From the IMG/VR virus record IMGVR_UViG_3300042525_000085, positions 1 through 33,899 of that record: a DNA stretch of 33,899 nucleotides; one strand, given 5' to 3'. A model generated the notes under the pieces. It saw nothing but the letters and a program-made list of their open reading frames with translations, had not been told where the DNA came from and did not search any database. Numbering within the stretch: position 1 is the stretch's first letter; each line of letters starts with the position of its first letter. Made by a program: the position numbers and the translations under genes. This DNA is from a virus. Below are positions 22,048-31,274 of the stretch, piece after piece.

Positions 22048-23232
22048 ATGGCAATTTCAGATTTCTTTAGCGGTGGTCAGACTCCAGATTATCTATCAGG
22101 CTTGCTTGATGATGAACAATTACGCAGACTTAAAGCTAACGCACAACAAAATGCTTTAATGCAATTTGGTCTATCTGCTTTGGCGCAAGGCGGTTATTCA
22201 CAAACTCCAGTAGGCATTGGCGAGATACTAGGTAAAGCTGGTATGGCTGGTATGCAAGGTTATCAACAAGGCATACAAAGTGGCATAGAAGGCATAGGCA
22301 CACGTGCTAAGTTAGAAGAAATGCAACGTAAAAAGAAAGAAGACGCACAGCGTAAAGCATATATGCAGCAATTTGTATCTACATTGCCTGAAGACCAACG
22401 TGCCGCAGTTGATGCTATGCCTGAATTAGGTATGAAATTAGCTGAAAAAAAATTAATTCCTCCAGACAAAAAATATCAACAAGTTGGGAATCAATTAATT
22501 GATGTTACTGGAACACCGACTGTTGCGTTTACTGGTGAGAAAGAAGTAAAAGCATTACCAACATATAAAGTTCAACAGGGTAGAACAGAGTATACAATGC
22601 AAGTACAGCCAGATGGTAGTGAAAAAGTTATTGGTAAAGGGTCAATGGATGCGCCACAAAAAACTTCTGAACCTTCATATTCAATACAAACAGATATAAA
22701 CGGTAAGGCAATTTATGTACCTAATAAGCCTGGTATGCCATCAATTGATGCAGCAACAGGAAAGCCAACTGTTTATGAACCAGCATCTACGCCAGCGCAA
22801 GAAAAAATAAAAGATAAAGCAACTAAAGCTGCAACAATACCAACATTATTAAATGAAGCTAAAAAATTAATCCCTCAAGCTACTGGCAGTAAATTAGGTA
22901 ATCTTGCAGATGAAGCAGCGGCAACATTTGGTGAATCTACAACAGGCGCACAAAAAATTGCAAGTCTTAAAGCAATTGAGGCTCAATTAATACTTAATAT
23001 GCCAAGACTTGAAGGTCCACAAGGTGTTTTAGATTTAATTTTATATAAAGAAGCTGCAGCGCAAGTTGGTAATCCAAAGATACCTGCAAATACTAAATTG
23101 GCGGCTCTACAAACATTAGAAGACATTAATAAAAGAACTGCAAATCCAAGTGGAGGTATATTGCCAAAAAATGCACCAATGCCAAAACGTAGCAAACAAG
23201 ACATATTGAATCAATATGGAGTAAATCAATAA
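22048..23232 (+). CDS. Probable internal virion / ejection protein
   Basis: 394 residues. Helical N-terminal part: LSGLLDDEQLRRLKANAQQN, a Gly-rich section, then RAKLEEMQRKKKEDAQRKAY. The middle is beta-like and proline-rich, and the C-terminal 120 residues are helical with Ala and Lys (AATIPTLLNEAKKLIPQAT, LGNLADEAAATFGEST). AGGAG precedes the start. Its stop overlaps the start of the next gene (TAATG). Function inferred from order and composition. Confidence 0.62.
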   Translation: MAISDFFSGGQTPDYLSGLLDDEQLRRLKANAQQNALMQFGLSALAQGGYSQTPVGIGEILGKAGMAGMQGYQQGIQSGIEGIGTRAKLEEMQRKKKEDAQRKAYMQQFVSTLPEDQRAAVDAMPELGMKLAEKKLIPPDKKYQQVGNQLIDVTGTPTVAFTGEKEVKALPTYKVQQGRTEYTMQVQPDGSEKVIGKGSMDAPQKTSEPSYSIQTDINGKAIYVPNKPGMPSIDAATGKPTVYEPASTPAQEKIKDKATKAATIPTLLNEAKKLIPQATGSKLGNLADEAAATFGESTTGAQKIASLKAIEAQLILNMPRLEGPQGVLDLILYKEAAAQVGNPKIPANTKLAALQTLEDINKRTANPSGGILPKNAPMPKRSKQDILNQYGVNQ

Positions 23233-24809
23233 TGGCTGATAGACAACAATTAGAAAATGCTTTAGTTGCTGCCCATGAAGCAGGAGATACTGAAGCTGCA
23301 CAAATGTTTGCTAATGAGATTAAATCATTGCCTCCAGCTAGAACAACTGGTGAAGAATTTAAACGTCAGTTAGGTTTAACTGGTCGTTATGGATTAGAAG
23401 GACTTGGTTCTATTGTTGATTTAGCACAAGCGCCTATTCGTGGAGCAATTAATCTTGCTATGCCAAAAGATAGACAATTACAACCTGTTTCATTAGGCGG
23501 CTCTATTGCTGATGTATTAGGTTTACCACAACCAGAAACTGGAACGGAACGAGTTGTTGGTGATGTAAGTCGTGCTGTGTCTGGTACTGGTGGAATGATG
23601 AGGTTAGCAGGTGGATTAACTCCAACAAGTAACATTGGCCGTAATGTTGCCACATCTTTATCTGATAATGCTCTTACACAACTTTCTGGGTCTGTTGGTG
23701 CTGGCGGTGCTAGTGGCTTGACTAGAGAAGCAGGTGGGGGTGAAGTAGCACAAATGCTTGCTGGATTAGGTGGTGGTTTTGCTGGTGGCGCTTTAGTTGC
23801 TCCAAAATCTATTGGATTATCAAAAGAACAATTACAAAATGTATCAAAAGATAAGCTATTAAATTCTGCACAAAAAGCTGGATATATAGCTTTGCCTAGT
23901 GATGTTGGTGCTGGTAAAGTTGCAAAAACACTTGAAACATTATCTGGCAAATTTAAATCTGAAGAACTTGCTTCATCTAAAAATCAAAATACTGCTAATA
24001 ATTTAACACGTAAGTATTTAGGATTACCTGAATCTGCACCATTAAATGATGATACATTTTCTGCATTAAGAGATTCTTATGCAGAGCCATACAGATTAGC
24101 ATCACAACTACCAGAAGGTCAAATTGGAACGACATCAACTAAATCTTTAGCTACTGGTAAAGTATCAACAACGCCTGTTATGAAAAATGGCGCACAAATT
24201 GTTGATGAACTTAAAATGGCTAGAGATGATTCTCGTGCAGCATGGAAAGCATATAATTCTGGAACAGCAAACAATCCTACTGAATTGAGGAAACAAGCAC
24301 AATCGTCTGAGAAACTTGTTGTCCAATTAGAAAAACAACTTGAATCTTTAGCTAAATCAGCTAATCAACCAGATTTGTTAAAAGCATTAAATGAAGCAAG
24401 ACGTAATATAGCAAAAGTATATACAGTAGAAAAAGCAACATTAGGTGAGAATTTAATTGATTATCGTAAAATTGGTAAAGCTATTGATAAAGGCGCACCA
24501 GTAACAGGTGAATTAGCTTTAGCAGGAAAATTTGCCAAAGAGTTTCCTCGTGTAAATAAACCTATACCATACGAACCAACTGCGTTTACATTGCCAGATG
24601 TTTTTGCATCAGGAGTTGGACTTGGTATTGATGCTTTAACTGGAGTTCCTTTAACAAGCGCATTTCCTGCTGCTCGTGTTGGAAGCAGATATTTAATGGA
24701 ATCTTCTCCATTTCAACAAAGATATGTCAAACCAAAATACAACAAACTAGTAAATCCATACGTGCCTTACATGGGTCTATTAGGCGGACAGTATAATAAC
24801 GAGGAATAA
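23232..24809 (+). CDS. Probable internal virion / ejection protein, 525 aa
   Basis: Starts with a helical segment (QQLENALVAAHEAGDTEAAQ) like the short repeats at the start of many phage virion proteins. A glycine-rich region follows (about 150-190: SGSVGAGGASGLTREAGG, then LAGLGGGFAGGALVAP) that could be membrane-active, then a long helical half (RKQAQSSEKLVVQLEKQLES). The end, RYVKPKYNKLVNPYVPYMG, is aromatic. With the two genes before it, this forms a set of three ejection-type proteins. No family name assigned. Confidence 0.62.
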   Translation: MADRQQLENALVAAHEAGDTEAAQMFANEIKSLPPARTTGEEFKRQLGLTGRYGLEGLGSIVDLAQAPIRGAINLAMPKDRQLQPVSLGGSIADVLGLPQPETGTERVVGDVSRAVSGTGGMMRLAGGLTPTSNIGRNVATSLSDNALTQLSGSVGAGGASGLTREAGGGEVAQMLAGLGGGFAGGALVAPKSIGLSKEQLQNVSKDKLLNSAQKAGYIALPSDVGAGKVAKTLETLSGKFKSEELASSKNQNTANNLTRKYLGLPESAPLNDDTFSALRDSYAEPYRLASQLPEGQIGTTSTKSLATGKVSTTPVMKNGAQIVDELKMARDDSRAAWKAYNSGTANNPTELRKQAQSSEKLVVQLEKQLESLAKSANQPDLLKALNEARRNIAKVYTVEKATLGENLIDYRKIGKAIDKGAPVTGELALAGKFAKEFPRVNKPIPYEPTAFTLPDVFASGVGLGIDALTGVPLTSAFPAARVGSRYLMESSPFQQRYVKPKYNKLVNPYVPYMGLLGGQYNNEE

Positions 24810-24811
24810 TT

Positions 24812-27196
24812 ATGGCAAAAACCAAGATAAGCGAGTTTAGTTCTACCCCAGCCAATAATACCGATATTGACGGTATAAACATTGGCGAGGGGATGCTACC
24901 TTCAAACGTGAATAACTCCTTCCGTGAGTTAATGTCACAATTAAAGAATCAGCAAGACGGTTCAGACGGCAGCGACTTTACTGTAGGCGGTAACTTAACT
25001 GTTGCTGGCACTACTACAACAACCGGAACGCACACATATAACGGTGCAGCTAACTTTAACGGTGCTGTCACCATGACATCTACTGCTAACTTAGGCACTA
25101 ATGCTACGGTAGGCGGTGGTGTTGTTAATAACACAGTAATCGGTAATACCACAGCACAAACTGTACGAGGCACAACTATAACAGCCACAACAGGCTTTGT
25201 AGGTGGTTTAACAGGTAATGTAACGGGTAACGTTACAGGTAACGTAACAGGCGCAGTAGCAGGCAACGTAACGGGTAATGTTACAGGTAACTTAACTGGC
25301 AATGTAACGGGTAACGTCACAGCAGTATCTGGCACATCAACATTCAATAACGTAACGATTGATGGCACGTTAGATATGTCATCTGGCACGGTAGGCACTA
25401 TTACAGGTCTAGCTACTCCAGTTAATCCTTCTGACGCAGCAACTAAAAGTTATGTAGACACCAATGACGCATTAAAACTTAACCTTGCTGGTGGCACTAT
25501 GTCCGGTGCTATTGCGATGGGTACAAGCAAGATTACAGGCCTTGGTGACCCAACAAGCGCACAAGACGCTGCAACTAAAAACTATGTAGACAATTCTGTT
25601 CAAGGTTTGGATGCTAAAGCATCAGCAGTCGCAGCAACTACTGCAAATATTACATTATCAGGCACACAAACTATTGATGGCGTATCTGTTATTGCAGGTG
25701 ACAGGGTTTTAGTTAAAGACCAAACTGCACCAGCAGAAAACGGTATATATGTAGCAGCCGCATCAACATGGGATAGGTCATCAGACGCAAACACATGGGA
25801 TGAATTAGTATCTGCCTTTGTATTTGTAGAAGGTGGTACAGCTAACGCTGATAGCGGTTGGACTTGTACATCTAATGCAGGTGGCACGCTAGGTGTTACA
25901 GCAGTAACTTGGGTGCAATTCTCCGGTGCTGGTCAAATCACAGCAGGTACAGGTTTAAGCAAAACTGGCAACACAATAAACGTCAACACAGCATCATCAA
26001 GCCGTATTGTTGTAGGTGCAGACGAGATTGACTTGGCTACTACTGGTGTTACAGCAGGTACATACAAATCAGTTACTGTGGATGCTTTTGGTCGTGCTAC
26101 AGCAGGTACTAATCCTACTACGATTGCTGGCTTTGGCATTACAGACGCATACACCAAAACAGAAATTGACACATCGCTATCAGGCAAATTAAACAATACT
26201 GGTGGTACAATGTCTGGTGCAATAGCAATGGCCACCAATAAGGTAACAGGCTTAGGTGACCCAACCAATGCACAGGATGCAACAACCAAGACTTACGTTG
26301 ATGGCATATTAGGTAGTGCAACAAGTGCTGCTACAAGTGCTGCTGCTGCGTTAGTAAGCGAGAATAATGCTGCTACATCTGCCTCAAGTGCTACTGCTAG
26401 TGCGACTGCTGCGGCTGCTTCTTACGATTCATTTGATGACCGTTATCTAGGTGCTAAGTCTTCAGACCCGACATTAGATAATGATGGTAATGCTTTACTA
26501 ACTGGTGCTTTATATTGGAACACAGTTTCTAATGTAATGAAAGCATACACAGGTTCAGCTTGGGTAGTAACATACGTTCCATCATCAGGATTTTTAACGA
26601 CTGCTGATATTGGTGTTAGCGTACAGGCTTATGATGCAGACTTAACATCATGGGCTGCTATTACTCCAGCAACTAAACAAGATACTTTAACGTCAGGCAC
26701 AAACATCAAGACTATCAATAGCACAAGTTTGCTAGGTAGTGGCGATGTTGCAGTTCAAGCGACGTTAGTTTCAGGTACTAACATTAAAACTATCAATAGT
26801 ACATCTATTCTTGGTAGTGGCGATATAACAACAGGCGATGTAACTTTAACTGGCACACAGACTTTAACCAATAAAACAATTACTGGATTTAAAGAAACAA
26901 GCACAGCATCAAGTTCAAATAACTTTAACCTTGCTAATGCAAACTACTTTACTCACACATTATCAGGTGCGACTACATTTACTGTAAGCAATACAGCATC
27001 AAGCGGTTCTGTATCAACATTAATTCTTAACTTAACTAATGGCGGTTCTGCTGCTATTACTTGGTGGTCAGGAATGAAATGGGCGGCTGGTACTGCGCCT
27101 ACTTTAACTGCTAGTGGTAGGGATGTATTGGGTTTCTTTACTTATGATGGCGGCACAATTTGGTCAGGATTAGTCTTGGCGAAAGACGTAAAATAA
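24812..27196 (+). CDS. Tail fibre protein with repeat-rich shaft
   Basis: 794 residues. The N-terminus, KTKISEFSSTPANNTDIDGI then EGMLPSNVNNSFRELMSQ, is a common podophage fibre attachment start. Shaft elements: a run of Gly-Asn-Val-Thr units; the fibre repeat GLGDPTSAQDAATKNYVD, present twice plus a variant (PVNPSDAATKSYVD); two copies of SGTNIKTINSTSLLGSGD. The C-terminus, LTGTQTLTNKTITGFKETST and onward, ends in a strand-rich head. Such fibres bind host surface sugars. The next gene overlaps by one base. Confidence 0.88.
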   Translation: MAKTKISEFSSTPANNTDIDGINIGEGMLPSNVNNSFRELMSQLKNQQDGSDGSDFTVGGNLTVAGTTTTTGTHTYNGAANFNGAVTMTSTANLGTNATVGGGVVNNTVIGNTTAQTVRGTTITATTGFVGGLTGNVTGNVTGNVTGAVAGNVTGNVTGNLTGNVTGNVTAVSGTSTFNNVTIDGTLDMSSGTVGTITGLATPVNPSDAATKSYVDTNDALKLNLAGGTMSGAIAMGTSKITGLGDPTSAQDAATKNYVDNSVQGLDAKASAVAATTANITLSGTQTIDGVSVIAGDRVLVKDQTAPAENGIYVAAASTWDRSSDANTWDELVSAFVFVEGGTANADSGWTCTSNAGGTLGVTAVTWVQFSGAGQITAGTGLSKTGNTINVNTASSSRIVVGADEIDLATTGVTAGTYKSVTVDAFGRATAGTNPTTIAGFGITDAYTKTEIDTSLSGKLNNTGGTMSGAIAMATNKVTGLGDPTNAQDATTKTYVDGILGSATSAATSAAAALVSENNAATSASSATASATAAAASYDSFDDRYLGAKSSDPTLDNDGNALLTGALYWNTVSNVMKAYTGSAWVVTYVPSSGFLTTADIGVSVQAYDADLTSWAAITPATKQDTLTSGTNIKTINSTSLLGSGDVAVQATLVSGTNIKTINSTSILGSGDITTGDVTLTGTQTLTNKTITGFKETSTASSSNNFNLANANYFTHTLSGATTFTVSNTASSGSVSTLILNLTNGGSAAITWWSGMKWAAGTAPTLTASGRDVLGFFTYDGGTIWSGLVLAKDVK
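25214..25320 (+). repeat. Degenerate 12-base tandem repeat coding Gly-Asn-Val-Thr
   Basis: About nine units of a GGTAACGTAACA-like 12-mer encode Gly-Asn-Val-Thr (variants Ala-Val-Ala and Asn-Leu-Thr). Codons vary from unit to unit while the peptide stays constant, which points to selection on the protein shaft. Confidence 0.85.
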
Positions 27197-29190
27197 TGGC
27201 AGTCAATGACATAGTAATGGGTGCGGCTGGTGCTAGTGGGCCAGGTCCCTATATTGAGGATTTATTCTCTACTTACCTTTACACAGGTAATAGCCCTACT
27301 GGCCAGACTATTAACAATGGCATAGATTTATCTACCTATGGTGGTATGGTTTGGATTAAAAGTAGAAGTAGTGCCGCACACCACACCACATGGAGTACAA
27401 ATTTAGGGCTTACTAGGTACATTCAGCCAAATACAACAGCATTTAGAACCGCTACTGATACTGGAAGGGGTGTGTATGCATTTAATAATAATGGTTTTTC
27501 TCTAGGACCAAACCTAAGTGGGGAAAATGACACAAATCAAGCGACTGTTTCTTGGACATTCCGTAAACAAGAAAAGTTCTTTGATATTGTTACTTATACA
27601 GGTAATGGGGGTGTTTTAGTAGTTAATCATAACTTACAGTCAACACCAGGCTGCATAATAGTTAAACGCTTAAACCTTGCATATAATTGGGCTGTATGGA
27701 ATAACAGTCTTGGCTCTTCAGGAAAATATCTTAACTTGAATAATGGTAATGGATTTACTAGCGATGTAGCATTTAGTGCAGTTGATAGTTCTAGTTTTAC
27801 TGTTACTGAAAATGGAACTCCATTAGTTAATGGTAACGGGTCTACATATATAGCTTACATTTTTGCCTCAGATACCACTGGGTTTGGAGAATCTGGAACA
27901 GACAGTGTAATTAAATGTGGTACTTATACAGGAAACGGTTCGGCAACTGGGCCAGTGGTAAACTTAGGGTGGGAGCCACAATGGCTTTTAGTTAAAAATG
28001 TCTCCGCTTTAGATGATTGGGTAATATTTGATAGCACTAGGGGCATTACGACTGGAGGAAATGACTACAATTTACGCATTAACGTAAATGCGGAAGAACA
28101 AGCAGATAATTTTATATCTTTAACCGCAACGGGGTTTAGCGTAAATTCAACAAGTACAAAAGTAAATGGAAATACATACAAATACTCGTACATAGCAATC
28201 CGCAGACCAATGAAGAAACCTACTGATGGCACTCAGGTATTTACACAAAAGGTGTATACAGGAACTAACGTAGATAATCGTCTTGTTAATGCGGGTCAAT
28301 TTACTGATATGGTATGGGCAAGACAGCGCAATTCTACAACAGTAGCAGGAATGGTTGTCGGAGATAGGCTACGAGGCAATAATTATTTACTAACAGGCTC
28401 AACAGCAGTTGAAAATGCGGACGCTAACTCCCTTATGACACCTACATTTTTATCTGCTGTGTCGTACGGAAATGCTTTTTCAGCTATGACTGGATTTGGG
28501 GTTGGTAACGATGCCACATCACAGCTTAACGCAAGTACAACCGCAAGTAATCAGGTAGCTGAGTGCTTTAAACGCGCACCAGGCTTCTTTGATGTAGTGT
28601 GTTATACGGGGGATGGTGCAGGGGGTAGAGTAATTAATCACAACTTAGGTGTTGCGCCTGAATTGATGATTGTTAAGCGTAGAAGTTCGCCAGCGGAAAA
28701 TTGGATTGTATATAGTGCAAATGTTGGCGCTGGGTATGAAATACGGCTAAATCAAACTGGTGCAGCTGCGTTAGATGCAACCGTCTGGAACAATACATCA
28801 CCAACATCTTCTGTATTTACAGTAGGCACTAATTCATCTACAAATGGTAGCACTTATACATACGTTTCCTATTTATTTGCTACTGTTGCTAATGTATCTA
28901 AAGTAGGTTCATATACAGGCACAGGCGCTACTCAAACTATTAATGCTGGACTTGCTTCAGGGGCTAGGTTTGTGATGATTAAACGCACGGATTCTACTGG
29001 CGCTTGGTTTGTTTGGGATACTGCGCGAGGTATGGATGCAGGCACAGACCCTAGACTTGCTATGAACAGCACAGCAGCAGAATCAAACGCCAACTGGGTT
29101 TACACAGTATCAACAGGCTTCCAAATAGTAACAACAGATGCTTCAGTCAATGCTAGTGGCGGCACATATATTTATCTTGCAATTGCTTAA
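27196..29190 (+). CDS. Receptor-binding or tail spike-like protein with DUF7483-type repeats
   Basis: 664 residues from the ATG at 27196 (TAATG with the fibre stop); an upstream in-frame start at 27160 would lie inside the fibre gene. A beta-rich module recurs: FDIVTYTGNGGVLVVNHNLQ, CGTYTGNGSATGPVVNLGW, FDVVCYTGDGAGGRVINHNL and VGSYTGTGATQTINAGL, each followed by a PxxxIVKR-like strand. This matches the repeated domains now called DUF7483 in phage tail proteins. It probably attaches to the fibre and contacts the cell. Confidence 0.78.
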   Translation: MAVNDIVMGAAGASGPGPYIEDLFSTYLYTGNSPTGQTINNGIDLSTYGGMVWIKSRSSAAHHTTWSTNLGLTRYIQPNTTAFRTATDTGRGVYAFNNNGFSLGPNLSGENDTNQATVSWTFRKQEKFFDIVTYTGNGGVLVVNHNLQSTPGCIIVKRLNLAYNWAVWNNSLGSSGKYLNLNNGNGFTSDVAFSAVDSSSFTVTENGTPLVNGNGSTYIAYIFASDTTGFGESGTDSVIKCGTYTGNGSATGPVVNLGWEPQWLLVKNVSALDDWVIFDSTRGITTGGNDYNLRINVNAEEQADNFISLTATGFSVNSTSTKVNGNTYKYSYIAIRRPMKKPTDGTQVFTQKVYTGTNVDNRLVNAGQFTDMVWARQRNSTTVAGMVVGDRLRGNNYLLTGSTAVENADANSLMTPTFLSAVSYGNAFSAMTGFGVGNDATSQLNASTTASNQVAECFKRAPGFFDVVCYTGDGAGGRVINHNLGVAPELMIVKRRSSPAENWIVYSANVGAGYEIRLNQTGAAALDATVWNNTSPTSSVFTVGTNSSTNGSTYTYVSYLFATVANVSKVGSYTGTGATQTINAGLASGARFVMIKRTDSTGAWFVWDTARGMDAGTDPRLAMNSTAAESNANWVYTVSTGFQIVTTDASVNASGGTYIYLAIA

Positions 29191-29199
29191 GGAATAATC

Positions 29200-29646
29200 A
29201 TGGAAATTAGAATCAGAGAATCAGGACAAGTAATGTATGAAAGCGAGTTTCGTGCATTATTCCCCAACACATCATTGCCGCTACTTACTGAAATCGTTTT
29301 AAATGACTTGGGTGCGGATGTAGTATTAGAAGCCCCACAAGCACAACCTACACGCTACCAAATAGCATTTAGAGATGGTGTTGCACAGGTTGATGGCAAA
29401 TGGTTTACCAAGTATTCTGTTAGCGATTTAGATGCAGATGGTATTGCCGCAAAAGACGCTGAACAAGCTAAATCAGTTCGTGCTACACGAAATAGTTTAA
29501 TTGCTGAATGTGATTGGACTCAGTTAGCAGACGTTGTACTGACAGACGAGGCTAAGTTAGCATGGGCTACATATCGCCAAGAGTTGCGTGATATTACAGC
29601 GCAGGAAGGCTTTCCATTTGATGTAACTTACCCAACTAAACCATAG
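29200..29646 (+). CDS. Tail fibre assembly protein (phage tail APC/DUF4376 type)
   Basis: 148 residues. The C-terminal half has the family signature: KSVRATRNSLIAECDWTQLA, then DEAKLAWATYRQELRDITAQ, and GFPFDVTYPTKP at the end. The N-terminal half (YESEFRALFPNTSLP) is the usual beta domain. Such small proteins help fibres or spikes fold and trimerise. Placement directly after the two fibre genes agrees. AAGGA precedes the start. Confidence 0.82.
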   Translation: MEIRIRESGQVMYESEFRALFPNTSLPLLTEIVLNDLGADVVLEAPQAQPTRYQIAFRDGVAQVDGKWFTKYSVSDLDADGIAAKDAEQAKSVRATRNSLIAECDWTQLADVVLTDEAKLAWATYRQELRDITAQEGFPFDVTYPTKP

Positions 29647-29654
29647 GAATGTTT

Positions 29655-29831
29655 ATGACACCAGAAGAACAGAAAGAACTGCACAAGGCAGCATTTAAAG
29701 AAGCTATCTCAGAGTGGCTAGACAAACAGTTTGCTACAGTTGGCAAATGGACATTGCGAGGCATCACATCTGTTGCTTTAGGTATGTTTTTGTATGCTTA
29801 CGCTGCTGCACATGGCTGGGTAATAAAATGA
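29655..29831 (+). CDS. Small single-pass membrane protein near the lysis genes
   Basis: 58 residues from the ATG at 29655, six bases after AGGA; another ATG at 29649 is too close to that site. An amphipathic start (TPEEQKELHKAAFKEAISEW) leads to one membrane segment (about 36-56, ITSVALGMFLYAYAAAHGW). It could be a holin or antiholin-type partner. ATGA overlap with the next gene. Confidence 0.65.
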   Translation: MTPEEQKELHKAAFKEAISEWLDKQFATVGKWTLRGITSVALGMFLYAYAAAHGWVIK

Positions 29832-30001
29832 AACAAACTATGATTAATCGCATTTGTTTATGTGACCATTGCCGTAAGGCTTTTATCATTAACGAACAAG
29901 GCGATGAATCGCGGTGTGATAACTGTTTAGCGGAAGACGAACTAACACATGAAATGATAGACTCTGGTGATTTAATTGGAGTCAATTATGACCGTGCATA
30001 A
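29828..30001 (+). CDS. Small zinc-finger-like protein
   Basis: 57 residues in ATGA overlap with the membrane protein. CLCDHC and RCDNC give two Cys-x2-Cys knuckles about 18 residues apart, a likely zinc ribbon. The rest is acidic (EDELTHEMIDSGD). Function unknown; possibly transcription-related. Confidence 0.7.
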   Translation: MKQTMINRICLCDHCRKAFIINEQGDESRCDNCLAEDELTHEMIDSGDLIGVNYDRA

Positions 30002-30179
30002 CTTATTTGGTGGCGCACAAGATTACTTTGAACACATGATTGGCAAGACCATAGAAGAAGTTGGTATCTTTGATGGTGAGTTAGTTATATTCCTTGATGA
30101 CTTGTCTGAGGTATGTATCTTTGAGGATATAGATGGCCTGGCGATGCAAATCAATGAACGACCCGAACTGGATGGATAA
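29988..30179 (+). CDS. Hypothetical acidic protein, 63 aa
   Basis: Start ATG at 29988 with TTGGAG seven bases upstream, overlapping the previous gene by 14 bases. Reads TVHNLFGGAQDYFEHMIGK, then strands VGIFDGELVIFLDDLSEVC and IFEDIDGLAM. This strand-rich pattern, like a small beta-sheet domain, is acidic throughout. No family. Its stop overlaps the endolysin start (TAATG). Confidence 0.65.
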   Translation: MTVHNLFGGAQDYFEHMIGKTIEEVGIFDGELVIFLDDLSEVCIFEDIDGLAMQINERPELDG

Positions 30180-30619
30180 TGCAATTATCAAAGAACTTTA
30201 AACTAAATGAATTTACCACATCACAAACAGCAACACGAAAAGGCATTGATAACACAGCACCAGCACCAATCATTGAAAGATTGCGTATGCTGGCTAATAC
30301 GCTTGAGCAAATCCGTACTTTATTGGGCAATCATTCCATTCGCATATCTAGCGGTTATCGTTGCATTGCTCTTAATCGTGCTATTGGAAGTGGCGATACA
30401 TCTGCACACGTACAAGGTTATGCCGTTGATTTTACGTGTCCGAACTTTGGTACGCCAAAAGAAGTAGCCAATAAGATTGCACAGTCAGACATTAAATTTG
30501 ACCAGCTAATCTATGAAGGCACATGGATTCATCTAAGCGTAGACCCACGTAATCGCAGGGATGTTTTAACAGCAACATTTAAAGGCGGCAAAGCTACTTA
30601 TAGCAAAGGCATTGCATGA
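30179..30619 (+). CDS. M15 peptidase endolysin (Peptidase_M15_3)
   Basis: 146 residues. Zinc ligands are visible: SAHVQGYAVDF gives His77 and Asp84, and WIHLSVD gives His118. Upstream, ISSGYRCIALNRAIGSGD is the usual family block. M15_3 enzymes cut peptide cross-links in peptidoglycan and serve phages as endolysins. There is no signal peptide, so a holin is needed; a candidate follows with a 4-base overlap. Confidence 0.92.
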   Translation: MQLSKNFKLNEFTTSQTATRKGIDNTAPAPIIERLRMLANTLEQIRTLLGNHSIRISSGYRCIALNRAIGSGDTSAHVQGYAVDFTCPNFGTPKEVANKIAQSDIKFDQLIYEGTWIHLSVDPRNRRDVLTATFKGGKATYSKGIA

Positions 30620-30804
30620 AGAAGTGGTACAAGTCCAAAACATTATGGTTTAACGTAGCTGTTGCTATAGGCGCAGCAATTGAAACATCGTTGACGCTAG
30701 TACAAGGTTACTTTGACCCACGTGTGTTTTTAGCTTTGATAGGTTTAACGGCAGGCGTTAATGTTATATTGCGCTTTCTTACTACAACAGGTGTGACTAA
30801 ATGA
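30616..30804 (+). CDS. Holin candidate
   Basis: 62 residues, two membrane segments (about 10-28, LWFNVAVAIGAAIETSLTL, and 37-56, VFLALIGLTAGVNVILRFL) with a short loop, and a basic N-terminus (MKKWYKSK). Starts by ATGA overlap with the endolysin and leads by the same overlap into the spanin gene. This fits a class II-like holin by size and position. Confidence 0.75.
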   Translation: MKKWYKSKTLWFNVAVAIGAAIETSLTLVQGYFDPRVFLALIGLTAGVNVILRFLTTTGVTK

Positions 30805-31274
30805 TACCGTTGACGTTTAACTTTAAACACGCATTGATTGCTGGTACTATCTTTGTAGCCTTTAGTGCTGGCTGGACAGTCAATGGTTGGCGGCATGATG
30901 CTAATCTAAAAGAAGCATTACAAGATAAGGTAGAACTACAAAAAGCGTATGACGATTATGCCCGTGAAGTTGCAGCTAAGTTTCAGAATCAACAAGCAGC
31001 CCAGACAATTGTTTATCGTGATTTAAAAAGAAAGGTTAAAGATGTTACGGATAACAGGATATGTTTTGCTGACAACAATGCTTTGCAGTTGTGGAATGAT
31101 GCCCTTACAGGTATGCCCAACACCACCACAGGAACTGCTAAAACGACCACCTCTGCCAGTACCGCTATTACAGATGAGCAAGTCATTACCAACGCAATAG
31201 AAAACTTTGAACAAGCTAAAGCAATGCGTGACCAGCTTAATGCTTTAATAGACTGGTACGAAACTAATCGTTAA
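30801..31274 (+). CDS. Rz: Inner-membrane spanin (Rz-like)
   Basis: 157 residues. One N-terminal membrane anchor (about 9-28, KHALIAGTIFVAFSAGWTVN) and then a periplasmic helical domain (DANLKEALQDKVELQKAYDD and onward) with another helix near the end (ITNAIENFEQAKAMRDQLNA). Last gene of the rightward unit. A separate reading frame inside it codes for a small lipoprotein, just as in lambda Rz/Rz1. Its stop overlaps the convergent leftward gene by 11 bases. Confidence 0.85.
   Translation: MIPLTFNFKHALIAGTIFVAFSAGWTVNGWRHDANLKEALQDKVELQKAYDDYAREVAAKFQNQQAAQTIVYRDLKRKVKDVTDNRICFADNNALQLWNDALTGMPNTTTGTAKTTTSASTAITDEQVITNAIENFEQAKAMRDQLNALIDWYETNR
31042..31200 (+). CDS. Rz1: Outer-membrane spanin Rz1-like lipoprotein, embedded in Rz
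   Basis: 52 residues in the +1 frame wholly inside Rz. Starts MLRITGYVLLTTMLCSC: a short signal peptide with lipobox Leu-Cys-Ser before Cys17. The mature part is proline-rich (CPTPPQELLKRPPLPVPL), the classical Rz1 trait. AAAGG lies about seven bases before the ATG. Rz1 sits in the outer membrane and binds Rz across the periplasm to fuse the membranes at lysis. Confidence 0.82.
   Translation: MLRITGYVLLTTMLCSCGMMPLQVCPTPPQELLKRPPLPVPLLQMSKSLPTQ

Noticed and set aside
23387-23950. 187-codon minus-strand frame
   Set aside because: Pro/Ser-rich shadow of the ejection-type gene with no start signals.
25214-25320. CRISPR-like or satellite repeat
   Set aside because: The 12-base units code for Gly-Asn-Val-Thr in the fibre shaft, have no spacers and vary at third codon positions.
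24949-25398. 149-codon open frame on the minus strand (Pro-Val-Thr-Leu repeats)
   Set aside because: Mirror of the GNVT-coding repeat of the fibre gene; no ribosome site and antisense to a clear gene.
30207-30467. 86-codon frame inside the endolysin gene
   Set aside because: Hydrophobic stretch exists, but the frame is a shadow of conserved M15 codons, has no ribosome site and a holin candidate already follows.
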